Positions 44,739-52,156 of a stretch of 64,000 nucleotides of DNA are shown piece by piece; the stretch's first letter is position 1, and every line of letters begins with the position of its first letter. This DNA is from Bacillota bacterium (GTDB lineage Bacteria > Bacillota > Clostridia > Acetivibrionales > DSM-1351). The translations under genes were made by a program, and so were the position numbers. Where the stretch lies: positions 1-64,000 of the forward strand of contig JAEZRV010000098.1 of the NCBI GenBank assembly GCA_023444055.1, in the 5' to 3' direction. The notes beneath the pieces are model-generated. The model worked only from the letters and a program-made list of their open reading frames with translations. It searched no databases and was not told where the DNA came from.

Positions 44739-47020
44739 TGCCAGAGTATTTGTCTCCAGGTGTTTATGTTGAGGAATTTGAAAGTGGCCCAAGACCCATG
44801 GAAGGGGTTAGCACCAGCACTGCAGGATTTTTAGGATATGCAGAAAAGGGTGTTATTGAAGGTTTACCAGAGCTTGTAACCAGCTTTGGTGATTTTCAGA
44901 GAAAGTTTGGAGGATATTTACCAAAAAACCAATATGGAAATAATCGTTTTTTATCCTATGCTGTAGAACATTTTTTTAATAATGGTGGAGGACGGTGCTT
45001 TGTAATGAGGGTTGTACCCCCAGAAGCAAAACAGTCCAAGAATTTTGAGGTTGAGGGCGAACAGAGTTATTTACATATTGCTGCAAAGAACCCTGGTGTT
45101 TGGGGAAATAGAATAAGGATTACTGTTACACCTTCTAGTAAGGCAAAGACAACGATAGAAGAAATTATTGGTGACGCTGATTCATCATTGCAGTTTAAAG
45201 TTAAGAACAGCGGGGGCTTTAATGTTGGTGATGTTGTTGCCTTTAATGACGGTGTGAACAAAATTCCACAAAAGTATGCAATAGTTAAGGAAGTACAGGA
45301 TAATGTGATAACACTTTCAGAAAAGCTATCAGAAAGTGCCAATGATATGATAGACAAGAATTTACCTCCTGTAAAAATTCTATATACATGTGAGGTTAAT
45401 CTCAAGGTTACATATCAGGATGCTACTGAATTATATGAAAATGTATCTCTAAATTCTTCAGCATCAAACTATATAGAAAAGGCTGTTTCAAAGTCTTCAT
45501 TAATAGTAACAGAGTGTAAAATGGAAGGTGGCAATCCGCTACACCCCTACCAAGTAATAACAAATAGAGAGATTATGCCTACTGAAAAAATAGCAGTTTT
45601 GAAAGTGAAAGATGGCGTAGAAATTGAGGTTGAAAGTGGCATAACAGAGCTAACTGATGAGGACATAGTAGTAAAGAGAATAAAAGCTATCAAATTAATA
45701 AAAGAAAATGTTGAGAGCACAGAACTAAAAAGAGTAAAAGATGGCTTAAAAGTTGAAATAACAGCCGACAAGAAGATAAAAGTACTTGGGGACGCTGACA
45801 AGGAACTGTATAGTGGTGATTTCTCAACATTAAAAGCAGCGGAGAAAGTAGAAGTTATTAAAGTAAAAGATGGAATAGAAACTGAACTAAAAGACGGTGA
45901 TACGGCTTTAACAGGTGAGGAAATAGTAATTAGAAAAGTTAAAACTATCACAGAAGTTGTAACTGAGGATGTACTCAAAAAAGTAAAAGACGGAAAGTAT
46001 ATAGATTTAACTGTTACTGCTGAAGGCAAGTCTATCCTTGTGACAGACGAAAATAACAATGATATTTACGACGAAGATTTAAAATATACTAAAGAGTTAA
46101 GGTATAGCGAGCATACTATTTCGCTTATGAATGGAAGTGATGGTAATCTCAGTAAAACAACAGCGGCTGACTTTATAGGTCAAGATGGAGGACCAGGAAA
46201 GCGTACAGGAATACAGGCGTTTATTGATAATGAAGATGTCAGCATAATGGCAATGCCTGGAATAGTTGATCCTGCTGCACAGCTTGCACTTGTTGCTCAC
46301 TGTGAAAATCTAGGCAGTAGATTTGCGGTTCTTGACATTCCTAATGACAAAAAAACTGTTGCCGATGTTGAGTCCTTCCGAAATATTGTGGATAGCCACT
46401 ATGCAGCAATGTACCATCCGTGGCTACAAGTATTTGATCCTTGTGAAAAAATGAATACTTTTATTCCTCCATCAGGTTCTGTAATGGGTATATATGCCCG
46501 TTCGGACACATCGAGAGGTGTACATAAGGCTCCTGCCAATGAGGTTGTAAGATCATGCACAGGGCTAGAATGTCAATACAACAAAGGTGAACAAGATATT
46601 TTGAACCCAAAGGGAGTAAATCTTATACGATATTTTACCGGTGAAGGAATACGAGTTTGGGGAGCAAGAACCTGTACATCTAATTCCCTATGGAAATATA
46701 TAAATGTAAGAAGGTTATTTATATTCATTGAGGAGTCAATCAAAAAAGGTACGAAATGGGTGGTTTTTGAACCTAATGATGACAAGCTTTGGTCAAGGGT
46801 TCAGCGTACAATTGAAAATTTCCTCACTACTGTGTGGAGAAATGGTGCGCTTATGGGAAACAGTCCAGCAGAAGCCTTTTTCGTTAAGGTGGACCGCTCT
46901 ACGATGTCTCAGGATGACATAGACAATGGCAGAATGATTTGTGTAATTGGAATTGCTCCGGTAAAACCGGCTGAGTTTGTAATTTTTAGAATCTCTCAGA
47001 AAACTGGAGATCAACAATAG
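44738..47020 (+). CDS. eCIS contractile sheath protein
   Basis: A 760-residue sheath protein (Afp2-4/Pvc2-4-like) that polymerises around the tube and contracts. MPEYLSPGVYVEEFESGPRP and VSTSTAGFLGYAEKG are hallmark N-terminal phrases; the C-terminus (VNVRRLFIFIEESIKKGTKW, LWSRVQRTIENFL) is the conserved interlocking core. Residues ~284-455 hold an inserted region with two ~86-residue repeats (VLKVKDGVEIEVES / VIKVKDGIETELKD), probably exposed on the particle surface. Only one sheath gene is present, whereas Afp and PVC have three. Translation may depend on the folded ribosome-site spacer. Tube 1 follows after 36 bases. Confidence 0.92.
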   Translation: MPEYLSPGVYVEEFESGPRPMEGVSTSTAGFLGYAEKGVIEGLPELVTSFGDFQRKFGGYLPKNQYGNNRFLSYAVEHFFNNGGGRCFVMRVVPPEAKQSKNFEVEGEQSYLHIAAKNPGVWGNRIRITVTPSSKAKTTIEEIIGDADSSLQFKVKNSGGFNVGDVVAFNDGVNKIPQKYAIVKEVQDNVITLSEKLSESANDMIDKNLPPVKILYTCEVNLKVTYQDATELYENVSLNSSASNYIEKAVSKSSLIVTECKMEGGNPLHPYQVITNREIMPTEKIAVLKVKDGVEIEVESGITELTDEDIVVKRIKAIKLIKENVESTELKRVKDGLKVEITADKKIKVLGDADKELYSGDFSTLKAAEKVEVIKVKDGIETELKDGDTALTGEEIVIRKVKTITEVVTEDVLKKVKDGKYIDLTVTAEGKSILVTDENNNDIYDEDLKYTKELRYSEHTISLMNGSDGNLSKTTAADFIGQDGGPGKRTGIQAFIDNEDVSIMAMPGIVDPAAQLALVAHCENLGSRFAVLDIPNDKKTVADVESFRNIVDSHYAAMYHPWLQVFDPCEKMNTFIPPSGSVMGIYARSDTSRGVHKAPANEVVRSCTGLECQYNKGEQDILNPKGVNLIRYFTGEGIRVWGARTCTSNSLWKYINVRRLFIFIEESIKKGTKWVVFEPNDDKLWSRVQRTIENFLTTVWRNGALMGNSPAEAFFVKVDRSTMSQDDIDNGRMICVIGIAPVKPAEFVIFRISQKTGDQQ

Positions 47021-47056
47021 AGATAGCAATTAAGAATACGGAAGGAGAGAAGAACC

Positions 47057-47494
47057 ATGGCTACCAATGCCCGATTGGACCCATACAGAAATTTTAGATA
47101 TAGGGTTGAGATAGAAGGTATTCAAGTTGCAGCTTTTTCAGATGTATCAGGATATGATCTCTCGATGGATGTTATTGAGTATCGAGATGGTAATGAGGCA
47201 ATTACCCCTAGAAAATTGCCAGGATTAAGAAAACATAGCAACATAAACTTAAAAAGGGGTATTACTGATTCAATGGATATATACAATTGGATCAAAAGTG
47301 TTTCAGAAGGTAAAGTGGAACGTAAGTCAATTACAATAATATCTATTGATGAAGAGGGTAATGACTCGGTTACATGGCAGGTTATTCAAGCTTGGCCGAT
47401 GAAATATAGTATTTCTGATTTTAAAGGAACTGGTAATGAAGTATTAATAGAAACACTAGAAATTGCACATGAAGGAATGACTAGAACAAAATAG
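47057..47494 (+). CDS. eCIS inner tube protein 1 (gp19 family)
   Basis: A 145-residue tube protein of the phage T4 gp19 / Hcp-like fold that stacks as hexamers inside the sheath. MATNARLDPYRNFRYRVEIE, FSDVSGYDLSMDVIEYRDG and the C-terminal VLIETLEIAHEGM are conserved family features. It follows sheath closely, as in Afp1/Pvc1 pairs, and AAGGAGAG precedes the ATG. A second, shorter homologue is at 48648; in PVC the second tube protein forms the first ring on the baseplate. Confidence 0.92.
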   Translation: MATNARLDPYRNFRYRVEIEGIQVAAFSDVSGYDLSMDVIEYRDGNEAITPRKLPGLRKHSNINLKRGITDSMDIYNWIKSVSEGKVERKSITIISIDEEGNDSVTWQVIQAWPMKYSISDFKGTGNEVLIETLEIAHEGMTRTK

Positions 47495-47529
47495 TGACTA
47501 GAATATTATAGTATTCTTGGAGGTTGTAT

Positions 47530-47898
47530 ATGGCTTTTCAGACGGAGTTTGAGTTTTTATTGCCCAAAGGTTATGTGGATATAGATGGGAATTTACACAG
47601 AAAAGGAATAATGAGATTAGCTACCGCTGCTGATGAGATATTACCCCTTAAAGATCCAAGAGTTCAGCAGAATCCAGCATACTTAACAATCATATTGCTT
47701 TCAAGGGTTATTGTTAGGCTCGGGGATCTTCAAGCGATTAATACTAAAGTAGTCGAGGATTTATTTTCAGCAGATATGGCATATCTGCAGGATTTTTATC
47801 GCAGAATCAATGAAACAGGTAGTGCTGGCATCAAAGTTAGCTGTCCTAAATGTGGAAATGAGTTTGAGGCGATTAACGAGCAGTTGGGGGAGCTATAA
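47530..47898 (+). CDS. eCIS tail-assembly-type protein with C-terminal zinc ribbon half
   Basis: A 122-residue protein beginning FEFLLPKGYVDIDGNLHRKG and containing LPLKDPRVQQNPAYL, LLSRVIVRLG and LFSADMAYLQDFYRRIN, a conserved pattern seen in tail assembly proteins between tube and tape-measure genes. The end carries CPKCGNEFEAIN, one Cys pair of a zinc ribbon. ATG 47530 follows GGAGG at the ideal distance; the TTG at 47524 overlaps that site. The gene end coincides with a G5 run and hairpin (47886-47916), and the next frame lacks a normal start, so it may produce a longer frameshifted product. Exact role unknown. Confidence 0.75.
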   Translation: MAFQTEFEFLLPKGYVDIDGNLHRKGIMRLATAADEILPLKDPRVQQNPAYLTIILLSRVIVRLGDLQAINTKVVEDLFSADMAYLQDFYRRINETGSAGIKVSCPKCGNEFEAINEQLGEL

Positions 47899-47916
47899 AG
47901 GGCTATCCTATAGCTC
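47886..47916 (+). promoter_or_regulatory. Candidate recoding or coupling element
   Basis: GGGGG (47886-47890) is followed by a perfect 8-bp hairpin GAGCTATA / TATAGCTC (47890-47897 with 47909-47916) that includes the stop codon of the upstream gene. A -1 slip of one GGG codon onto the overlapping GGG would move ribosomes into the DUF6760-like frame. Confidence 0.45.
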
Positions 47917-48071
47917 ACATTTATGAGGAGGTAGCCTTTATTGCATACCATTTTCACTGGAGCCATGATGATATTATGGCAATGGAACATGCCGAAAGAA
48001 AAAAATGGTGTGAGGAGATTTCAAAGATTAACCGGAAGCTAAGTGAGGATCGAGAAAACGTGTTTGAATAG
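47889..48071 (+). CDS. DUF6760-like eCIS small protein; no standard start codon
   Basis: The frame reads GAIKGYPIAHIYEEVAFIAY then HFHWSHDDIMAMEHAERKKW, matching the small DUF6760-like proteins found in many eCIS clusters. It is open only from 47877 (stop at 47874) and contains no ATG, GTG, TTG or CTG before ATG 47976, which lies inside the conserved part. Possible origins: -1 frameshift from the preceding gene at the G5 run, giving one fused protein; initiation at ATA 47895; or at ATT 47940, which has GAGGAGG seven to eight bases upstream but would lose the conserved YEEVA segment. The start given here is the frameshift point. Its function is unknown. Confidence 0.6.
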   Translation, partial: GAIKGYPIAHIYEEVAFIAYHFHWSHDDIMAMEHAERKKWCEEISKINRKLSEDRENVFE

Positions 48072-48103
48072 ATTTAAAATATTTTTAATAATTTTCATAC
48101 AAA

Positions 48104-48134
48104 GCCCCCCTTTTGCGCAAGGAAACAGGGGGGC
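48104..48134. repeat. GC-rich hairpin inside the eCIS operon
   Basis: GCCCCCC and GGGGGGC (with CTTTTGCGCAAGG between) form a strong stem in otherwise AT-rich DNA, just after the DUF6760-like frame. No T-run follows. It could act as an RNA 3' protector or attenuate reading into tube 2. Confidence 0.5.
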
Positions 48135-48256
48135 GGACTAAATCTATGGTATGTATTTTGAGTAGAAGGTTGAAAGAAATATTAAGAGGAATTATTAGTG
48201 ATAATTACTAAAGTAGTAAAGGGGGTACTGAGCCCAACGTCAATATTAATTGACGA

Positions 48257-48593
48257 GGGACTGTTGCAAAACAACAATTTCTGCATACCGATGACTTATT
48301 GCTTGAATAGTATGCGAGTGCAATATATATCAATGGAGAAGCTCGGTTAGAAATTGATGCTAGAAATAGTAGACGAAGAACAAGTATTGTAGCCGACACA
48401 GCTACAGGACGTAGCTGTGAGTATTACCCCGAGACAGGATGTCGAGTGTAATACGGTCGGCGGAAGTGCTTGTTCTGAGCCACAACTATTTCAGCGTCAA
48501 TTTCGTGAGCTAGCCATAGATATATACTGCACGGGAGTACTATTTAAGCAGTTTACCGTTGATATATCATATTTTTTGTTTTGCAACAGCCCC
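48257..48593. mobile_element. Miniature inverted-repeat element, copy 3, with nested insert
   Basis: Ends GGGACTGTTGCAAAACAACA and TTTTGTTTTGCAACAGCCCC match copy 1, and ~60 bases at each side are nearly identical to it (GATGACTTATTGCTTGAATA; TACTGCACGGGAGTAC). About 190 bases (~48319-48510) are extra relative to copy 1. The element lies between the DUF6760-like frame and tube 2, leaving ~55 bases to the tube 2 start. No target duplication is clear and it codes for nothing convincing. Confidence 0.65.
48340..48511. other. Highly structured insert, possible RNA of unknown class
   Basis: A chain of nested pairings: AGCTC/GAGCT (48340/48507), AGAAATTGATGC..AATAGT with ACTATTTCAGCGTCAATTTC, AGAACAAGTA/TGCTTGTTCT, GCCGAC/GTCGGC. 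Inside them are two side hairpins, ACAGCTAC/GTAGCTGT and GTATTAC/GTAATAC, the latter tipped by GACA-GGA-TGTC. This gives a long stem ending in a three-way junction. The G+C content is higher than the surroundings. I do not recognise the family; an element-borne guide-type RNA or fold-back DNA are possibilities. Confidence 0.45.
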
Positions 48594-48647
48594 AAGCATT
48601 TCTAATGTTATTTTTTATTCGAAATGCTGTGCAGGGGCTAATAACCT

Positions 48648-49070
48648 ATGGTTGAGAAAGGCTATCCGGTTGGTTCTTTTAAGTTTAAGGTGGAAATTAA
48701 TGATATTGAACTATATGGCGGTTTCTCTGAGGTATCGGGTCTTGAAGCAGAAGTAGAGCTTGAGGAATACAGAGAAGGCGGAACAAATTTTATGCACCAT
48801 TTTCCCAAATTCATCAAGCATCCGAGGTTGACGCTTAAAAAGGGAATTGTAGAATCAGGTGAATTGAACAACTGGTACAAAAGTGTATTAGCCGGACAAA
48901 TTTTGAAGCAGAAGATTTCAGTTGTATTGTGTAACAGCTCAGGAAAGGATGTAGCTAGATGGGACTTTATGGATGCTTATCCTGTCAAGTGGACTGGACC
49001 AGAATTAAAGGCAGACAGTAATATGGTTGCTGTGGAGTCTATAGAATTTGTACATAAAGGAATGAAATAA
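48648..49070 (+). CDS. eCIS inner tube protein 2 (gp19 family, Pvc5-like)
   Basis: A 140-residue tube protein with VGSFKFKVEINDIELYGGFS, EVSGLEAEVELEEYREGG and a C-terminal VESIEFVHKGMK, the same fold as tube 1 but with an insertion around the MHHFPKFIKHPRLTLKKG loop. By analogy with PVC it should form the tube ring contacting the baseplate. Its upstream region has been replaced by the inserted element, and AGGGG lies 10 bases before the ATG. The stop overlaps the next gene's start (TAATG), so the two are coupled in translation. Confidence 0.9.
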   Translation: MVEKGYPVGSFKFKVEINDIELYGGFSEVSGLEAEVELEEYREGGTNFMHHFPKFIKHPRLTLKKGIVESGELNNWYKSVLAGQILKQKISVVLCNSSGKDVARWDFMDAYPVKWTGPELKADSNMVAVESIEFVHKGMK

Positions 49071-51511
49071 TGCTGCCAAAAAAGAAACTGTTTATACCAA
49101 AACCAATACTGGCACCAAAGAGTGTTTTGCTAAAAAAACATGACGATGGGTTTGCGCAAGAGATATTTTCCAAGTACAATGTTTTAAGAAATGATTTGGC
49201 TGCTTGGTTTGAGCTTTTTTATAAGGTTGATAGGATATATGAAGATTACGAAAGAGCCGATATTGGGCAGTTGTTGATTAATGTAAGGATGCAGTTGCAA
49301 ATACAGGAAGAAAGCAATAAAAGCGGTATAAGTATTTTAGGTTATCGAGCTTTAACTAATTTCAAGAAGCAACTTGAAAACACAGTTAAAACAGTATACG
49401 CTTCTGCTGGACATCAAAGTATAAAATACTTAAAAGAAAAGCTTTTAAAATTTAATCTTCCAAACAGTATGCTTTTTGAAAATGACTTTTATTCTAAAAG
49501 CATAAACCCATATCATGCTTTTCAGGGAGATTTAAAAAATGAATTCTCCTTAAATTTTAATGCTATTACAGCGGAGTCTAGTTTGGGGAGCATTTTGAGT
49601 TTCCCAACCCGATTTGAAATAAATAAAAATAGAAAAGCTATAAATGAATACAGAAGAGCAGTAAGTGACTTTTATTTTAAAAGTATAAACCCATATTATG
49701 CTTTTCTGAGAGACTTTAAAAATAAATTGTCTTTAAATTATAATGCTATCGGAGCGGAGACTAATTTATGGAATATTTTTAGTTTTCCGACTAGAGCAGA
49801 GTATGGTTTAGGGAATGTTTTTAGTTTTCCGACTAGAGTAGGGTATGGTTTAGGGAATATTTTTAGTCTTCCGACTAGAGCAGAGTATGGTTTAGGGAAT
49901 ATTTTTAGTTTTCTGACTAGAGCAAAGTATGGTTTAGGGAATGTTTTTAGTTTTCCGACTAGAGCAGGGTATGGTTTAGGGAATGTTTTTAGTCTTCCGA
50001 CTAGAGCAGAGTATGGTTTAGGGAGTATTTTTAGTTTTCTGACTAGAGCAGGGTATGGTTTAGGTAATATTTTTAATTTTCCGACTAGAGCGGAGTATGA
50101 CTTAGGGAATACTTTTAGTTTTCTGAACGGGGCTGAGTCTAGTTGGCGTAATATTTTTAGCTTTCCGACTAGAGCAGAGTATGGTTCGGGGAGCATTTTG
50201 AGTTTCTCAGACAGATTTGAAATAAATAAAAATAGAAAAGTTATAAATGAATACAGAAGAGCAATAAATGACTTTTATTTTAAAAGTATAAACCCGTATT
50301 ATGCTTTTTTGAGAAATTTCAAAAATGAATTTTCCTTAAATTTTAATGCTATTACGGCAGTGTCTGGTTTAGGGAGTGTGCGCATTCCGTACAATTCTGG
50401 ACTGGTCATAGGTGGAAAAAACATTAGTAGTTTCTATTTTAAGAATATGAATGATAATAGTGCTATTTATCCAATAGTAAATATAAACGGAGCCGACGGG
50501 TCATATTCCCAAATAAGTAATTATGGAGAGAATTATGCAAGCATAATGAATATGAATCCCTATAATTTTAGGAATTATTACCACATTTATTTTCCTAAAT
50601 TATCTTCATATATTGGATCTGGATTTAAGATGGCTTATATTCAAGGAGAATCTATAAAGGAGTTTTCATCCTTTATCCATGATAAAATTGTTTCTGGATT
50701 AAGACATGAGCTTCCAGAAGTCATGCGTTCAGCTTATCGTTCGGGGGTTTTTGGAGTAAACCGAACAAAGCGAAAGCAAAAAAGAGAAATGGATAGCGAA
50801 ACAAAAGAGTTTTGGCATAATATGACCTACAATATTATACAGGGCTTTAGGAAAGAACTTGAAAGTAAGACGAGTTACTTTTTTACAAACTATATTGATA
50901 AAAGAGCGTATGGACTTTCACCATTTCTTGAAAATGAAGATGAAAATGAAGAAAGCGCGCAGGGAAATTGGACATCACAAGAAACCCTCACACATAATAA
51001 GCAAACCTCCTTTGCACATTTAAGAGAACGGGAAAGAACGAGGATTACTCCACATAGTATTTATAATTTAAAAAAGACGTACCCTGATATCTATAATATG
51101 CTTACATTTGCAGGCTTATTGCCAACACTCTATGTGCAAAAGCATACTAGAGAGACTGCTATGGGACTTTTAAGCAAGAGTATACATCAGTATTATATTG
51201 GGAATAGAAATTTGACAGTAAGAGCCTATGACCTTTTAAGGAACAAGCTTGAAACAGGAGGAAAGAGCTTTATCTGGCCAGAGGCTATGAGCAATCTGAC
51301 AACTATGGAGTTCAACAATGTAAGGAAGGCACATAGGAGCTCAAGATATATGGAAGAAATACAAGCTTTGAAAACACAGGTTGTTAACATTGAAAAGCAA
51401 ACATTACAGTCTGTACAGTATTCAAATGTAAATGTCAATGGACTGGTTGAAAAAGTATATAAGGAAATAGAGCATAGAATCAAAGTCGATAGGGTAAGAC
51501 GAGGTTACTAG
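49070..51511 (+). CDS. Large eCIS structural protein with expanded tandem repeats
   Basis: An 813-residue protein of no recognised family. The N-terminus is basic. Three copies of a ~28-residue unit around FYFKSINPYYAFLRDFKN lie at about 139, 201 and 401, and ten 14-residue units of the form SFPTRAEYGLGNIF fill 238-377. The C-terminal third is charged and helical, with KSIHQYYIGNRNLTVRAYDL and the ending KVYKEIEHRIKVDRVRRGY. Position between tube 2 and the LysM protein suggests a baseplate-proximal or lumen protein; it might be the tape measure, as no other candidate exists, but that is inference. The C-terminal part is probably the conserved, functional core. Confidence 0.6.
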   Translation: MLPKKKLFIPKPILAPKSVLLKKHDDGFAQEIFSKYNVLRNDLAAWFELFYKVDRIYEDYERADIGQLLINVRMQLQIQEESNKSGISILGYRALTNFKKQLENTVKTVYASAGHQSIKYLKEKLLKFNLPNSMLFENDFYSKSINPYHAFQGDLKNEFSLNFNAITAESSLGSILSFPTRFEINKNRKAINEYRRAVSDFYFKSINPYYAFLRDFKNKLSLNYNAIGAETNLWNIFSFPTRAEYGLGNVFSFPTRVGYGLGNIFSLPTRAEYGLGNIFSFLTRAKYGLGNVFSFPTRAGYGLGNVFSLPTRAEYGLGSIFSFLTRAGYGLGNIFNFPTRAEYDLGNTFSFLNGAESSWRNIFSFPTRAEYGSGSILSFSDRFEINKNRKVINEYRRAINDFYFKSINPYYAFLRNFKNEFSLNFNAITAVSGLGSVRIPYNSGLVIGGKNISSFYFKNMNDNSAIYPIVNINGADGSYSQISNYGENYASIMNMNPYNFRNYYHIYFPKLSSYIGSGFKMAYIQGESIKEFSSFIHDKIVSGLRHELPEVMRSAYRSGVFGVNRTKRKQKREMDSETKEFWHNMTYNIIQGFRKELESKTSYFFTNYIDKRAYGLSPFLENEDENEESAQGNWTSQETLTHNKQTSFAHLRERERTRITPHSIYNLKKTYPDIYNMLTFAGLLPTLYVQKHTRETAMGLLSKSIHQYYIGNRNLTVRAYDLLRNKLETGGKSFIWPEAMSNLTTMEFNNVRKAHRSSRYMEEIQALKTQVVNIEKQTLQSVQYSNVNVNGLVEKVYKEIEHRIKVDRVRRGY
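49781..50200 (+). repeat. Ten tandem 42-bp repeats within the eCIS protein gene
   Basis: Exact 42-base periodicity, for example AGTTTTCCGACTAGAGCAG followed by a GTATGGTTTAGGGAATAT segment, preserving the reading frame. Units 1-7 are most alike and 8-10 diverge, indicating recent expansion from the left side. Such arrays change length by slippage or recombination. Confidence 0.9.
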
Positions 51512-51512
51512 T

Positions 51513-52151
51513 ATGTCAATGGATAAAGCTATTATTGAAATTGTAAACGGAAGTAGAAGTGGAGAGGTTATTAATGTACTTTATTATCCAAATGAGTACA
51601 CAATTGAGGTGGGCAATCAATTCGCCTCAACTACAATTGTAGGACTTTCAGAACCTATTAATCAGTTTATAAGCGGCAATTCTGAAACCCTTTCTATGGA
51701 GCTTTTTTTTGATACGTATGAGAAAAGCGAGGATGTTAGAAAATACACAACCAAGGTGACTATGCTTGCAAGGGTTGATTCTGAGCTTCATGCTCCTCCA
51801 ATAGTCAAGTTTACATGGGGAGGTAGTAGGGGAGGAACCTTTAAAGGGTTCATGGAAAAGGTGACACAGAAGTTTACAATGTTTACTGAGTCTGGCGTGC
51901 CTGTAAGAGCCGTTCTGAATATATCACTGAAATCAAATAAAAGCATAAGGGAACAGTTTCAGGAAATACCAAGAAACTCTTCAGATAGGACAAAGCAGAG
52001 GGTGCTAAATCAAGGTGAGCACTTGTGGATGCTAGCTAGCAGAGAATACCAGGACCCAGAGCAGTGGAGAGAAATAGCAAGAGCTAATAATATAGATAAT
52101 CCCAGAATTTTATCTGGGGGAAAAAACATTATTATTCCGCGGTTGAGGTGA
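51513..52151 (+). CDS. eCIS hub protein with LysM (Afp7/Pvc7-like)
   Basis: A 212-residue protein. The N-terminal ~150 residues carry IVNGSRSGEVINVLYYPNEY, LSMELFFDTYEKSEDVRKYT and FTWGGSRGGTFKGFMEKVTQ, typical of the baseplate hub protein that joins tube and spike. The C-terminus is a LysM-like domain (VLNQGEHLWMLASREYQDPE, REIARANNIDNPRIL, GGKNIIIPRL). LysM here is thought to act within the baseplate rather than bind cell wall. It starts two bases after the preceding stop and the next gene overlaps or abuts its end, so the operon is tight. Confidence 0.9.
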   Translation: MSMDKAIIEIVNGSRSGEVINVLYYPNEYTIEVGNQFASTTIVGLSEPINQFISGNSETLSMELFFDTYEKSEDVRKYTTKVTMLARVDSELHAPPIVKFTWGGSRGGTFKGFMEKVTQKFTMFTESGVPVRAVLNISLKSNKSIREQFQEIPRNSSDRTKQRVLNQGEHLWMLASREYQDPEQWREIARANNIDNPRILSGGKNIIIPRLR

Positions 52152-52156
52152 TTAAT

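Noticed and set aside
45547..46059. 170-residue minus-strand frame within the sheath gene
   Set aside because: Ser/Thr-rich antisense of the Lys/Glu-rich duplicated insert; no ribosome site.
48417..48756. Short plus-strand frames across the inserted element
   Set aside because: They lie in the structured insert and element end, have no ribosome sites and overlap the tube 2 start.
49738..50196. 152-residue minus-strand reading frame with repeats
   Set aside because: It is the antisense of the 42-bp repeat array; periodicity keeps it open. No ribosome site, and the plus-strand gene is coupled to its neighbours.
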